Position numbers and translations under genes: made by a program
Shown here: positions 46,193 through 55,284 of the stretch, piece by piece
Numbering within the stretch: the first letter of the stretch is position 1
Layout: every line of letters starts with the position of its first letter
Notes under the pieces: generated by a model
Database searches by the model: none
What the model was told of the DNA's origin: nothing
What the model saw: the letters and a program-made list of their open reading frames with translations, nothing else
Assembly (NCBI GenBank): GCA_025463785.1
Contig: JAODBD010000014.1
Coordinates: forward strand, 1 to 64,000
Direction of reading: 5' to 3'
Length of the DNA: 64,000 nt
Source of the DNA: Glaciihabitans sp.
GTDB taxonomy: Bacteria; Actinomycetota; Actinomycetes; Actinomycetales; Microbacteriaceae

Positions 46193-47295
46193 CACAGCGC
46201 CCCATGCGTGAGGCACGCATCGACCTCGGTGCCATCCGTGCAAACATCAGAACTCTGCGTGCGGCGACCGCGCCAGCGCAGATCATGGTCGTCGTCAAAG
46301 CCGAGGCCTACGGGCACGGCGCGCTCGAAACTGCCCGGGCAGCCGTCGAGGCGGGCGCCGACTGGCTGGGCGTCGTCGACATCGTCGAGGCGCTTGCGCT
46401 GCGGAACGCAGGCATCCGCACCCCGGTCCTCAGCTGGCTGCACGGTGATACCGCCGACTTCGACGCAGCAGCGAACGCCGACATCGACCTCGGCATCAGC
46501 ACCCTGGGCCAGCTCGAACGCGTCGCGGCAACGAGCGCGCGCGCATACATTCAGATCAAAGTCGACACCGGGCTCAGCCGCAACGGCGTCGAGGCGCGGG
46601 ATGCCGCAGCCCTGTTCGCGCGCGCCGCCGAGCACGCGCGCGCGGGCCGAATCCACGTCCGCGGCATCTGGAGTCACCTCGCGAACGCAGGCGAGGACGA
46701 AGACCTCGCGCAGGTCCGTCGTTTCGATGCTTTCGTCGAACAGGCACGGGATGCCGGCCTCGCCCCCGAACTCCGTCACCTGGCCGCAACGGCGGGCGCG
46801 CTCACCGTCCCGACCGCCCGCTACGACCTGGTGCGCCTCGGCATTGGCGTCTACGGACTCTCGCCCCTCGAAGGCACGACCGCGGCGGATCTCGGCCTGC
46901 GCCCGGCCATGGAACTCAGCGCCGAGATCGTCTCGGTCAAGCGGGTTCCGCGCGCGAGCGGCGTTTCGTACGGGTACACCTACCGGACGCGGGGTGAGTC
47001 GACGGTGGCGCTGGTTCCGCTTGGGTATGCCGACGGCATCCCGAGGCATGCATCCTCGGCTGCTCCGGTATCGATCAATGGCAAGACCTATCGGGTGAGC
47101 GGCCGGGTCGCGATGGACCAGTTCGTGGTCGACCTCGGCAACGACGAAGCGAGAGTTGGCGACCGTGCGATCCTGTTCGGCGACGCCGCCGACGGCGTGC
47201 CTACCGCAGACGACTGGGCCGATGCCGCCGGCACCATCAACTACGAGATCGTCACCCGAATCGGTCCGCGCGTGACTCGAACGTTCGTACCGTGA
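46189..47295 (+). CDS. alr: Alanine racemase
   Basis: Makes D-alanine for peptidoglycan. The 368-residue product has the PLP lysine K37 in VVVKAEAYGHG. The Glu two positions after this Lys replaces the usual Asn or Asp, a mild variant. The catalytic Tyr lies in the C-terminal SYGYTYRTRG region, and MDQFVVDLG is present. It is flanked by acpS and tsaE with overlapping ends. Confidence 0.94.
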   Translation: MTQRPMREARIDLGAIRANIRTLRAATAPAQIMVVVKAEAYGHGALETARAAVEAGADWLGVVDIVEALALRNAGIRTPVLSWLHGDTADFDAAANADIDLGISTLGQLERVAATSARAYIQIKVDTGLSRNGVEARDAAALFARAAEHARAGRIHVRGIWSHLANAGEDEDLAQVRRFDAFVEQARDAGLAPELRHLAATAGALTVPTARYDLVRLGIGVYGLSPLEGTTAADLGLRPAMELSAEIVSVKRVPRASGVSYGYTYRTRGESTVALVPLGYADGIPRHASSAAPVSINGKTYRVSGRVAMDQFVVDLGNDEARVGDRAILFGDAADGVPTADDWADAAGTINYEIVTRIGPRVTRTFVP

Positions 47296-47771
47296 TCGAA
47301 CTCGTGATTGCGACGCCCGACCTCATGGAAGACTTCGGCGCACTCATCGCAGACCAGTTGCGGCCAGGCGACCTCGTCGCCCTCAACGGCGAGCTTGGCG
47401 CGGGCAAGACGACTCTGACGCGCGGACTCGGCGCGAGGCTCGGGGTGCGCGGAGCAGTCACCAGCCCGACCTTCGTGCTTGCGCGCACGCATCCCCGCGA
47501 CGGCGCGGCGCCGCTCGTGCACGTTGACGCCTACCGACTGGGCAGCGCCGTCGAACTCGACGATCTCGACATCGATTTCGACGGCTCGATCGTCGTCGTC
47601 GAATGGGGCGCCGGGATGCTCGACGGCCTGACCGAGAACTGGCTGGAGATCGACATCGTGCGACCGCCCGGCGGCACGCTCGACACCGAGATTGAGCCGC
47701 GTACGGTCGCGGTCTCGGGCCACGGCTCGCGCTGGGAAGACTTAGGGTGGATCGGTGCTGCTCGCGATTGA
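47292..47771 (+). CDS. tsaE: tRNA threonylcarbamoyladenosine synthesis ATPase TsaE
   Basis: ATPase required with TsaB and TsaD for t6A37 modification of tRNA. The 159-residue product has Walker A GELGAGKTTLTRGL, the SPTFVLARTH switch and a VDAYRL motif. The GTG start overlaps the alr stop, and its end overlaps tsaB by 17 bases. Confidence 0.92.
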   Translation: MIELVIATPDLMEDFGALIADQLRPGDLVALNGELGAGKTTLTRGLGARLGVRGAVTSPTFVLARTHPRDGAAPLVHVDAYRLGSAVELDDLDIDFDGSIVVVEWGAGMLDGLTENWLEIDIVRPPGGTLDTEIEPRTVAVSGHGSRWEDLGWIGAARD

Positions 47772-48372
47772 CACCTCCGCTGGAACCAGCGTCGCCGTGG
47801 TCGACCGCGACGCCGGAATCCTTTCGGAGCTGAACGAGAGTGACACCCGCAGACACGCCGAGGTCATCGGCATCCTGATCCAGGCGGCACTCCGCGATGC
47901 AGGCGTCGCCGTAACCGACTTGAGCGGTGTCGCCGTCGGAATGGGCCCGGGACCATTCACCGGGCTGCGCGTTGGTATCGCCGCCGCCCGCGCGTTCGCA
48001 TTTGGCGCAGGCAAGCCGGTCGTCCCGGTCGTGAGTCACGATGCCGTTGCATTCAGCAGGGCCGTGCCGACGCTTGTGGTGACGGATGCCCGCCGCCGCG
48101 AGGTCTACTGGTCGGCGTACTCGGGCAGCGACGCCGAGGGACTGCCGATCCGCGCGGGAGGCCCAGGACTCACGCCACCCGATTCGCTCGCAGACTCGGT
48201 GCCAGACTTCGCCGACTATGAGCGAGTGGATGCCGCGGTCGTGTCGGCGGCATCCCTGGGACTAGTCGCCGAGTTGTTGTATCTGCATCACCGCCCCTTC
48301 GCCGGCGGCGAGGCGCTCTACCTGCGCTCACCCGACGTCACGCTCTCCGCGGGTCCGAAGCGGGTGAGCTGA
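47755..48372 (+). CDS. tsaB: t6A complex dimerisation protein TsaB
   Basis: Inactive paralogue of TsaD that forms the TsaBD heterodimer. The 205 residues contain LAIDTSAGTSVAVVD at the N-terminus, RRHAEVIGILIQAALRD and GVAVGMGPGPFTGLRVGIAAA. The start is GTG 47755. The TsaD-type metal-binding histidines are lacking, as expected. Confidence 0.92.
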   Translation: MLLAIDTSAGTSVAVVDRDAGILSELNESDTRRHAEVIGILIQAALRDAGVAVTDLSGVAVGMGPGPFTGLRVGIAAARAFAFGAGKPVVPVVSHDAVAFSRAVPTLVVTDARRREVYWSAYSGSDAEGLPIRAGGPGLTPPDSLADSVPDFADYERVDAAVVSAASLGLVAELLYLHHRPFAGGEALYLRSPDVTLSAGPKRVS

Positions 48373-48830
48373 TGGACTTCGTGCTGCGTCCGGCGTCGCT
48401 CGCAGACCTCGACCCGATCATGGCGATTGAAACCTCGACGTTCGGTAACGATGCGTGGTCAACTCACTTGATGCGCGGCGAGCTTGTGAGCAAACACACG
48501 ACCTACCTGGCCGCGACCGCGAGCGACCACCCCGACGAGCTTGCGGGATACGCGGGGATGCTGGCGCCGGCGGGGAGTGGCAACACAGACATCCAGACCA
48601 TCGCCGTCGCCCCGTTCGCACGCCGCTACGGACTCGGGCGGATGCTTATGCTCGCACTCGTAGCGGAAGCTCGGATGCGCGGCGCGGCATTCGTCTTCCT
48701 CGAGGTGCGCGCAGATAATCCGAATGCGCGTGCCCTCTACGACGAACTCGGCTTCGACCAGATCGCCGTGCGCAGTCAGTACTACCAGCCGGACGGCGTG
48801 GATGCCCACGTCATGAGGCTGGCGCTGTGA
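48372..48830 (+). CDS. rimI: N-acetyltransferase RimI (ribosomal protein S18 alanine acetyltransferase type)
   Basis: GNAT-fold protein of 152 residues with the acetyl-CoA loop [14 protein letters not shown] and the late [19 protein letters not shown] motif. Linkage between tsaB and tsaD is very common in bacteria and supports the RimI assignment. Acetylation of S18 itself is not established here. Confidence 0.88.
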   Translation: MDFVLRPASLADLDPIMAIETSTFGNDAWSTHLMRGELVSKHTTYLAATASDHPDELAGYAGMLAPAGSGNTDIQTIAVAPFARRYGLGRMLMLALVAEARMRGAAFVFLEVRADNPNARALYDELGFDQIAVRSQYYQPDGVDAHVMRLAL

Positions 48831-49882
48831 GCGGGCCAGAACCCCTCGTTCTCGGGATAGAGACCAGCTGCGACGAGACCGGTATCGGCATCGTGCGCGG
48901 CACGAAGCTGCTCGCCAACGTGATCTCCTCATCCATGGACGAGCACGCTCGTTACGGCGGCGTCGTGCCGGAGGTCGCTGCCCGCGCGCACCTCGAGGCG
49001 CTCGTGCCAGCGCTGAGGGCTGCGCTGGCCGAGGCGGATGTCGCGCTCGCCGACCTCGACGCCATTGCGGTGACATCCGGCCCCGGCCTGTCCGGTGCTC
49101 TCATGGTCGGCGTCGGGGCGGCCAAGGCGCTCGCGCTCGCACTCGACAAACCGCTCTACGCCGTCAATCACCTGGTCGGGCATGTGGGCGCCGACGTGCT
49201 TCGGGATGACGGCAGCGAGATTGAGCTGCCAACGATCGCCCTGCTCGTCTCGGGCGGTCACACCTCCCTACTGCTCGTGCGCGATCTCGTCTCCGACGTC
49301 GAGTTGCTCGGCGAGACCATCGACGATGCGGCCGGCGAGGCCTTCGACAAGGTTGCTCGGCTGCTCGGGCTGCCGTACCCCGGTGGGCCGCACATCGATC
49401 GTGTTGGGATCGGCGGCAATCCTTCGGCGATTCGCTTTCCGCGCGGGCTCAGCAATCCGAAGGATTTCGAGAAGCACCGATACGACTTCTCATTCTCCGG
49501 CCTGAAGACCGCGGTGGCTCGCTGGGTTGAGCAGCGAGGAGACGCCGGCGATGACATCCCGATTGCGGATGTCGCGGCGAGCTTCCGAGAGGCAGTCGTC
49601 GACGTTCTGCTCACCAAGGCCATCGCGGCCTGCGTGGATCTGGGCGTCCCAAGGCTGCTGCTGGGCGGCGGAGTCGTCGCGAATGCTCGGCTGCGGGAGC
49701 TCGCGGCCGAGCGCTCGAAGGCCGCAGGGGTCGAACTGCGCGTGCCGCCCCTCTCGCTCTGCACCGACAACGGCGCGATGATCGCCGCCCTCGGAGCGCA
49801 GCTCATCATGGCAGGCCACGCGCCGTCGGACCTCGGCTTCGGCGCGGACTCGACGCTGCCCGTTACGACCATTCAGGCCTGA
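48827..49882 (+). CDS. tsaD: tRNA threonylcarbamoyltransferase TsaD
   Basis: Catalytic subunit of t6A synthesis. The 351-residue product has [14 protein letters not shown], the iron-binding [12 protein letters not shown] and [11 protein letters not shown] histidine motifs, [11 protein letters not shown] and the late [13 protein letters not shown]. The start is GTG 48827, overlapping the rimI stop. Confidence 0.95.
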   Translation: MSGPEPLVLGIETSCDETGIGIVRGTKLLANVISSSMDEHARYGGVVPEVAARAHLEALVPALRAALAEADVALADLDAIAVTSGPGLSGALMVGVGAAKALALALDKPLYAVNHLVGHVGADVLRDDGSEIELPTIALLVSGGHTSLLLVRDLVSDVELLGETIDDAAGEAFDKVARLLGLPYPGGPHIDRVGIGGNPSAIRFPRGLSNPKDFEKHRYDFSFSGLKTAVARWVEQRGDAGDDIPIADVAASFREAVVDVLLTKAIAACVDLGVPRLLLGGGVVANARLRELAAERSKAAGVELRVPPLSLCTDNGAMIAALGAQLIMAGHAPSDLGFGADSTLPVTTIQA

Positions 49883-49986
49883 GGCCGGTGCACACGACTG
49901 CGTGTTGCTCCGTTGACACCGCACCACCGGGATGCCACTATGGGCACCGCTACGGATTGTCAGCAAACTTTAAGGAGAACCCCTTC

Positions 49987-50346
49987 ATGACTGATCCAGT
50001 CACCCCCGAGCCCACCCCGGCAGCGTCGGTTCCGCCTGCCGCTCCCGTCTACGCACCGGCGCCTGCAGGCCCCAAGCAGGCGCTGAGCCTGACCTCGTTC
50101 ATCGTCGGCCTTGCCGGATTTGTCTTCGGCTGGGTTCCATTCTTCGGATTCATCGTGGGGATTGCCGCGGTCATCCTGGGGATCATTGCGCGCAAGAAGG
50201 AGCCGGCCGCCCCGAAGTGGATGTGGATCGTCGGAATCATCGCCGGCGCAGTTGGAGCATTGACAGGTCTCATCGTCGTCATTCTGTTTATCGTCGGCAT
50301 CATTGCGCAGGCAGCGCTGCTGAGCACCATTCCCTACGGTAACTAG
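49987..50346 (+). CDS. Small DUF4190-like membrane protein
   Basis: The 119 residues comprise a Pro/Ala-rich N-terminus (about 35 residues) and two hydrophobic hairpins (about 40-67 and 80-112). They match the pattern of DUF4190 proteins: LSLTSFIVGLAGFVFGWVPFFGFIVGIAAVILGIIARKK. Function unknown. ATG 49987 is preceded by AAGGAG. It is paired with a similar gene 128 bases on, probably a duplication. Confidence 0.68.
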   Translation: MTDPVTPEPTPAASVPPAAPVYAPAPAGPKQALSLTSFIVGLAGFVFGWVPFFGFIVGIAAVILGIIARKKEPAAPKWMWIVGIIAGAVGALTGLIVVILFIVGIIAQAALLSTIPYGN

Positions 50347-50368
50347 CCAGTAACCGCATTCTCTCTCT

Positions 50369-50400
50369 CGTGGGTCCGCGCCGATTGGCGTGGGCCCACG
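50369..50400 (+). terminator. Hairpin between the two DUF4190-like genes
   Basis: A 14-bp stem (50369-50382 against 50387-50400, two G-U pairs) with loop GATT starts 23 bases after the first gene. No T run follows. It is probably a terminator or attenuator. Confidence 0.65.
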
Positions 50401-50473
50401 CCTCATTGCGCCAGCAATGCCAGTATGGACATCGAGTGCTCGATCGAGCCCCAGGAAGTTGTGGTTGAACCCC

Positions 50474-50968
50474 ATGTCTGACGCAATCCCGCCCGTAGAG
50501 CCGATGCCGCCCGTTGCGCCGCCCGTGCCTCCAACGGCTCCGCCAGCACCGCCAACTGCGCCGCCTGCCCCACCAACCGCACCGCCCACCCCACCAACGG
50601 GCCCAACTGGGTACTACACCCCGGCCGCGTCATATGGCGGCTACCCGCAGAATGCTGGCCCATACGCGTACGCTCCGCCGCCGCCGGCCCAGGGACTCTC
50701 GATCACCTCGATGGTCCTCGGAATCGTCGGCGTCGTATTCAGCCTCTTTTACGGGCTGGGGCTCTTCCCCGCGATTGCCGCGGTCATCACCGGCCACATC
50801 GCGTCCAGGAAGCAGAAGCACGCCAAAGCCTTCTGGCTCACCGGCATCATCACCGGCTACGCCGGCCTCGCCATTTGCCTCATCGTGATTGTGGTCGTCG
50901 CGGCCCTGATCGTCTTTGCCACCAACTCGGTCAATTCCTATGGCTACAACAACCTCGGCCAGCCGTAA
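50474..50968 (+). CDS. DUF4190-like membrane protein with Pro-Pro-Thr repeats
   Basis: The 164-residue product has a repeated PP-x-PPT segment (about residues 14-45: PPTAPPAPPT and similar), a Tyr/Gly/Pro stretch, then two hydrophobic hairpins (LSITSMVLGIVGVVFSLFYGLGLFPAIAAVITGHIASRK and the following TGIITGYAGLAICLIVIVVVAALIVF). The same membrane architecture occurs in the preceding gene. ATG 50474 has a weak binding site; TTG 50465 behind AGGAAG is possible. Function unknown. Confidence 0.65.
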   Translation: MSDAIPPVEPMPPVAPPVPPTAPPAPPTAPPAPPTAPPTPPTGPTGYYTPAASYGGYPQNAGPYAYAPPPPAQGLSITSMVLGIVGVVFSLFYGLGLFPAIAAVITGHIASRKQKHAKAFWLTGIITGYAGLAICLIVIVVVAALIVFATNSVNSYGYNNLGQP

Positions 50969-51042
50969 GAGGTCACAACGCCGGTGACAGGATTGGCGGC
51001 CCCAACTCCTGCCGGGCTGGTGGGCGGCCGCGGGTCGGCGGG

Positions 51043-52218
51043 CTATTCGCGCTCGGTGAGCAGCGCCACGCGCTTGCCCGCCACCCGCGTGAGGATGAGC
51101 GTGGCAGACGCGTCGCCCTTCGGGGACAGGCGTGTGCGCAGTTTGGCCGGGTCGACATCCATTCCGCGCTTCTTGATCTCGAGCGTGCCGATCTTGCGTG
51201 CCGCGAGTTCTTTCTTCAGCAGGCGCTCGTCGAAGGGGAAGGTCTCGACCACCCGAAAGCGCGACGCAAACGGGGTGTCGACCGCGACATCCGTCGTGAA
51301 GTAGGCGATCGTCGGGTCGAGCATGCGGCCGTCGACGCCGCGCACCAGGTCGCCGATGAGCCGGGCACGGATGACCGCACCGTCAGGCTCATACAGAAAC
51401 TCCCCGAGACTTCCGAGGCCCGCATCCTCGCTATCGCCTGCGGATGTGAGCTCGGCTGCGCCGTGCTCGCCGATCACCAGGGCCGCCCTGCCAACACCCG
51501 GGCGCGCAACGGATCCGAACCACAGCCCCAGCTCCACGACCTCCCGGCCGACCGAGACCCACTGGGCCTCGGCGCCTGCGGGAATCAGGTCGCGGTCGAT
51601 CCCGGGACCGAGCTTGATGCCGGTCGGGTAACGGGTCGCGAGTTCGAATGCGAAGTCGAGCGAGGGCGACCAGTCGGCCGGATTGCTGAGTCGCTTGGAG
51701 GCGGTGCGCCTGGCCGGGTCGAGGTAAATGCCGTCGACGCCGGCGAGGTCGAATTCGGTCACATCGGCGTGTTCGACCCGCGCGTTCGACCACGGCGCGA
51801 GATTGAATGAGGCGATGGCGGCGGTCACTTCGTCGCGTTCGACGGCCGTGACTTCGAGGTCGAGGCCTGCGAAGGCGAGGGCGTCCGCGCCGATGCCGCA
51901 GCCGAGGTCGGCAATCCAGTTGACGCCCGCGGCCTGGAAGCGGCCGGCGTGACGCGCGGCGACCTGCAGCCTGGTCGCCTGCTCGAGGCCCGACTCGGTG
52001 AAGAGCATCCGGTCGGCGAACGGTCCGAACTTGGCGCGGGCGCGGGCGCGCAGCTTCGACTGGCTGAGCACGGCGGCCACGAGACCGGGGCCATGGCCCG
52101 CCTTGCGAAGTTGCGCAACCGACTTGACGACGTCATCCGTCGATTCGTATGGCGGAAGTGAGTCGAGCAGCCGCAGACCTTCCGGCGACAGCAGTTCCAT
52201 CAGCTCGAGGGTCTCCAT
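51043..52218 (-). CDS. Class I SAM-dependent methyltransferase with THUMP-like C-terminus
   Basis: The 391-residue product has the Rossmann motif WIADLGCGIGADALAFA, acidic post-motif TAVERDEVTA and the motif-IV-like YLDPARRTASKRLSNPADW. The C-terminal third resembles the THUMP-like or RNA-binding domain found with such methyltransferases (ETFPFDERLLKKELAARKIGTLEIKKRGMDVDPAKLRTRL). The substrate is probably RNA but not identified. ATG 52218 with GAGG upstream starts the conserved region. It diverges from groES. Confidence 0.78.
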   Translation of the reverse strand: METLELMELLSPEGLRLLDSLPPYESTDDVVKSVAQLRKAGHGPGLVAAVLSQSKLRARARAKFGPFADRMLFTESGLEQATRLQVAARHAGRFQAAGVNWIADLGCGIGADALAFAGLDLEVTAVERDEVTAAIASFNLAPWSNARVEHADVTEFDLAGVDGIYLDPARRTASKRLSNPADWSPSLDFAFELATRYPTGIKLGPGIDRDLIPAGAEAQWVSVGREVVELGLWFGSVARPGVGRAALVIGEHGAAELTSAGDSEDAGLGSLGEFLYEPDGAVIRARLIGDLVRGVDGRMLDPTIAYFTTDVAVDTPFASRFRVVETFPFDERLLKKELAARKIGTLEIKKRGMDVDPAKLRTRLSPKGDASATLILTRVAGKRVALLTERE

Positions 52219-52245
52219 CCCCTCATCCTCGCAGCCCTGCTTCCT

Positions 52246-52300
52246 GAGGTGCGTCATATCGACGTTCCGAGGCGCGATGAACGTCGATATGGCGCCCCTC
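52246..52300. repeat. Long inverted repeat upstream of groES (IR-D)
   Basis: CATATCGACGTTC (52255-52267) pairs exactly with GAACGTCGATATG (52279-52291). Pairing continues outward to 52246 and 52300, giving 21 pairs in 22 positions with one G-T and one mismatch. It lies between divergent genes and directly before the groES operator. Confidence 0.78.
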
Positions 52301-52314
52301 ACACGGGGCGCAGA

Positions 52315-52385
52315 TTGGCACTCGGATTGAACGAGTGCCAGCCAACCTCTATAGTTGTTCTGGCACTCTCATGGGGAGTGTGCCA
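52315..52385 (+). promoter_or_regulatory. CIRCE operator (HrcA site) and promoter of groES
   Basis: TTGGCACTC-N9-GAGTGCCAG at 52315-52341 is a full CIRCE element. The -35 TTGAAC (52327-52332) lies inside it, 17 bases before TATAGT (52350-52355), so HrcA would block RNA polymerase. A second, imperfect half-pair TGGCACTC ... GAGTGTGCCA (52361-52385) lies downstream of the -10. Confidence 0.88.
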
Positions 52386-52418
52386 ACCCAAAGATTTGTA
52401 AGAAAGTAGAGGTGAACC

Positions 52419-52715
52419 GTGTCGGTTTCCATCAAGCCGCTCGAGGATCGCATCGTCATTCGCCAGCTCGAGGCGGAGCAGACCACGGCATCCGGCCTTG
52501 TCATTCCTGACACCGCCAAAGAAAAGCCCCAGGAGGGCGAAGTTGTCGCAGTCGGCCCGGGTCGCATCGACGATAACGGCAACCGGGTTCCCCTCGACAT
52601 CGTCGTTGGCGACAAGGTGATCTACTCGAAGTACGGCGGCACCGAGGTAAAGTACGGCGGCGAAGACCTGCTGGTCCTCTCGGCGCGTGACGTGCTCGCG
52701 GTCGTCGTCCGCTAA
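52419..52715 (+). CDS. groES: Co-chaperonin GroES
   Basis: Lid of the GroEL folding chamber. The 98-residue product has [37 protein letters not shown], with the mobile loop, and [25 protein letters not shown]. The start is GTG 52419. It is transcribed alone: the next gene is a transporter and a terminator follows, so GroEL must be encoded elsewhere. It is heat-regulated through the CIRCE site. Confidence 0.96.
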   Translation: MSVSIKPLEDRIVIRQLEAEQTTASGLVIPDTAKEKPQEGEVVAVGPGRIDDNGNRVPLDIVVGDKVIYSKYGGTEVKYGGEDLLVLSARDVLAVVVR

Positions 52716-52751
52716 CTGACTATCGCGAGCTGGCATTCGCCAATTCGCGCC

Positions 52752-52785
52752 AAAGTGCCTCGTGGTTCTGCCACGGGGCACTTTT
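52752..52785 (+). terminator. Intrinsic terminator of groES
   Basis: GTGCCTCGTGG (52755-52765) and CCACGGGGCAC (52771-52781), one G-U pair, flanked by AAA and TTTT, form a stem of up to 14 bp with loop TTCTG. Confidence 0.88.
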
Positions 52786-52815
52786 GCGTCTGGCGCTGCC
52801 CATAGGCTGAAGCAC

Positions 52816-53739
52816 GTGTCCGGATCGACCCCTCCCCAACCAGCCGGCCGCGGCATCCTGCTGGCGATTCTCGCCTACGGGATCTGGGGATTCCTTCCTC
52901 TGTTCTTCCTGCTCCTTGCGCCAGCGAACGCCATCGAGATCGTCGGATGGCGGGTGCTGTTCTCCCTCGTCCTGTGCGCCATCCTGATCAGCGTCACTCG
53001 CGCGTGGGGGCGCCTGTCCGGGTTGCTTCGCGATCGTAGCGTGATGCTGACGCTGCTGCTCGCAGGCATCCTGATTCTGATCAATTGGCTCGTCTACGTG
53101 TTCGCGACGCTGAACCACGAGGTCATTCAGGCATCGCTCGGCTACTTCACGAACCCGATTGTGACCGTACTGCTCGGTGTGTTCGTGCTGGGTGAGCGAC
53201 TCCGCCCCCTGCAATGGGTGTCGATCGGGGTCAGCGCGGTTGCCGTGCTCGTCATCTCAATCAACTATGGCGCCTTCCCGTGGATTGCTTTGGCGCTCGC
53301 GTTCTCCTTTGGCTTGTACGGACTCATAAAGAAACGAGTTGGTGGCCGGGTGGATGCCCTGTCCGGCCTGACGATCGAGACTATGTGGCTCGCGCCGATC
53401 GCCGTTGCGCAGCTCATCTTTGTCGCCGCGACCTCGGGGCTGACAATCGGTACGCTCAGCATCCTCCAGACCGTATCGATGTGCCTCGTCGGTGGCGTCA
53501 CGGCGGTGCCCCTGCTGCTGTTCGCGGGCGCGGCCAGACGGCTGCCGCTCACGGTGATAGGGCTCACTCAGTACCTCACGCCGATCATGCAGCTCCTGAT
53601 CGGAGTGTTTCTGCTGCACGAGGGGATGCCGATGCCACGGCTGATCGGTTTCATTCTCGTGTGGGTGGCACTAATCGTGCTCACGCTCGACAGATTCCTC
53701 TCGACTCGGTCACGATTGGGCTACGTTACCTCGACGTAA
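52816..53739 (+). CDS. rarD: EamA/RarD family transporter
   Basis: Ten-helix drug/metabolite superfamily permease of the RarD subfamily. The product has GILLAILAYGIWGFLPLFF at the start, EIVGWRVLFSL, NWLVYVFATLNHEVIQASLGYFTNPIV and QYLTPIMQLLIGVF. The substrate is unknown; RarD is often called a chloramphenicol-sensitive protein without proof. GTG 52816 is preferred because the earlier in-frame ATG (52762) falls inside the groES terminator. Product about 307 residues. Confidence 0.82.
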   Translation: MSGSTPPQPAGRGILLAILAYGIWGFLPLFFLLLAPANAIEIVGWRVLFSLVLCAILISVTRAWGRLSGLLRDRSVMLTLLLAGILILINWLVYVFATLNHEVIQASLGYFTNPIVTVLLGVFVLGERLRPLQWVSIGVSAVAVLVISINYGAFPWIALALAFSFGLYGLIKKRVGGRVDALSGLTIETMWLAPIAVAQLIFVAATSGLTIGTLSILQTVSMCLVGGVTAVPLLLFAGAARRLPLTVIGLTQYLTPIMQLLIGVFLLHEGMPMPRLIGFILVWVALIVLTLDRFLSTRSRLGYVTST

Positions 53740-53845
53740 CACGCACGTATTGTCTTCGTGCGGTTGGCGCAATAGCGTTGCAGGACGCACGCGGAGCCTC
53801 TGCGCGCACATAACTCCGGAACATCACATTCCCCCAAGGAGCAAC

Positions 53846-55129
53846 ATGGTTGCACTGTCCAAGGCCACATCGGCCACACGTTCGCGATCTGTCAAGTCGG
53901 CGATCAGCGGCTTCGCCGTTCTGGGAGCAACGGCGCTCATCCTGAGCGGCTGCTCTAGCCCGGCCACTACCAGCGGTACGCCGAGCAAGACGCTGACTCT
54001 GAAGATCGGCAGCATCCTTCCCCAGACGGGTTCGCTCGCGGTCCTCGGGCCGCCCGAGTTCGCTGGCATCGACCTCGCGATCAAGGACATCAATGCGGCG
54101 AAGGCCGGCATCAAGATCAGCGTCGAGCACAAGGACTCCGGCGACACGACTACCAACATCGCAACGCAGTCGGCGACGGCTGAGCTTGCTGACGGTGTCA
54201 GCGCCATCATCGGCGCTGCGTCATCGAGCGTTTCGCTGACGATGATCGACCAGATCACCAAGGCCAAGGTCGTTGAGTTCTCACCGGCCAACACCTCGCC
54301 GACGTTCTCAACCTACGCCGATGGTGGTTACTACTGGCGCGATGCGCCCTCTGACGTTCTGCAGGGCCGCGTGCTCGGGCAGAAAGTTCTGAAGGATGGC
54401 CACACCAACGTGTCGGTGCTCTACCAAAACGACTCATACGGTGGAGGCCTCGACAAGAACGTTGTCAAGGCGATCACCGATGGCGGCGGAACCGTTGGCA
54501 AGAACGTGGCCTTCGACCCGGCAGCGACGAGCTTCTCCTCTGACGTCACCTCGGTACTGTCGAGCAAGCCTGATGCACTCGTCGTGATCTCGTTCGACCA
54601 GATCAAGTCGATCATCCCGGAGCTGAAGAAGAACAACTTCAACTTCGCCAACATGTACGGCAGTGACGGCAACTACGGCGTCATTAACCCCGCGTACAAG
54701 GATGCCGACATTGCCGGCGCACAGTTCACCAACCCCGGTGTCAACGCTTCAGCTGCCTTCCAGGCACAGCTTCAGGCGCTGGTGTCGAGCCAGGGGAACA
54801 AGGCTCTGACGGTCTTCTCCTACGCTCCTGAGAGCTACGATGCGACCGTGCTCCTTGCACTCGCGGCACTCCAGGGCAAGGGTACGTCGGGAACGGTTCT
54901 GAAGGACAACCTGCAGGCGGTGTCGGAGGGCGGCACGAAGTGCACGACCTTCGCGGCGTGCGCCAAGTTGATCAACGCCGGGACGGATATCGACTACGAC
55001 GGCCACTCCGGTCCGATCACGTTCGACAAGAACGGCGACCCGTCGCAGGCATACATCTCCATCTACAAGTACGCGACGGGTAACACCAACGCATACGAGA
55101 CCGCGCAGTTCGGCGACCTCAACAAGTAA
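53846..55129 (+). CDS. livK: Branched-chain amino-acid ABC transporter substrate-binding lipoprotein
   Basis: Lipid-anchored receptor of the transporter encoded on the opposite strand. The signal peptide ends in lipobox LSGC at about residues 33-36, and a periplasmic-binding protein type 1 fold follows (KIGSILPQTGSLAVLGPPEFAGIDLAIKDIN, NDSYGGGLDKNVVKAI). 427 residues. AAGGAG before ATG 53846 decides the start. It is transcribed separately from and convergent to livHMGF, which allows high expression. The amino-acid class is assumed from family; the ligand is not determined. Confidence 0.88.
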   Translation: MVALSKATSATRSRSVKSAISGFAVLGATALILSGCSSPATTSGTPSKTLTLKIGSILPQTGSLAVLGPPEFAGIDLAIKDINAAKAGIKISVEHKDSGDTTTNIATQSATAELADGVSAIIGAASSSVSLTMIDQITKAKVVEFSPANTSPTFSTYADGGYYWRDAPSDVLQGRVLGQKVLKDGHTNVSVLYQNDSYGGGLDKNVVKAITDGGGTVGKNVAFDPAATSFSSDVTSVLSSKPDALVVISFDQIKSIIPELKKNNFNFANMYGSDGNYGVINPAYKDADIAGAQFTNPGVNASAAFQAQLQALVSSQGNKALTVFSYAPESYDATVLLALAALQGKGTSGTVLKDNLQAVSEGGTKCTTFAACAKLINAGTDIDYDGHSGPITFDKNGDPSQAYISIYKYATGNTNAYETAQFGDLNK

Positions 55130-55145
55130 CGCGAACATTGCACCA

Positions 55146-55179
55146 GGAAGGGCCCCGATCCTCGGATCGGGGCCCTTCC
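55146..55179. terminator. Bidirectional terminator-like hairpin between livK and livF
   Basis: A perfect 15-bp stem (55146-55160 against 55165-55179) with loop CTCG follows livK and can act for both converging transcripts. No long T run is present on either side. Confidence 0.75.
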
Positions 55180-55232
55180 CATTTGACCAGTGAATCGGGT
55201 TTGCGCGTTGCGCGCCGAAACGGCGCGAGTGC

Positions 55233-55284
55233 GCGACGGCTCAGCCGCCGACGCGCCCCGAGTGCGACGGCTCAGCCGCCGACG
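55233..55284. repeat. Direct duplication at the livF 3' end
   Basis: GCGACGGCTCAGCCGCCGACG occurs exactly twice (55233-55253 and 55264-55284), 31 bases apart. The second copy contains the livF stop and last codons; the first lies just beyond the stop. Flanks CGAGTGCG are also shared with a two-base insertion. Confidence 0.75.

Noticed and set aside
52762-52815. Upstream ATG start for the RarD-like gene
   Set aside because: The ATG lies within the groES terminator stem and the added residues are not conserved.
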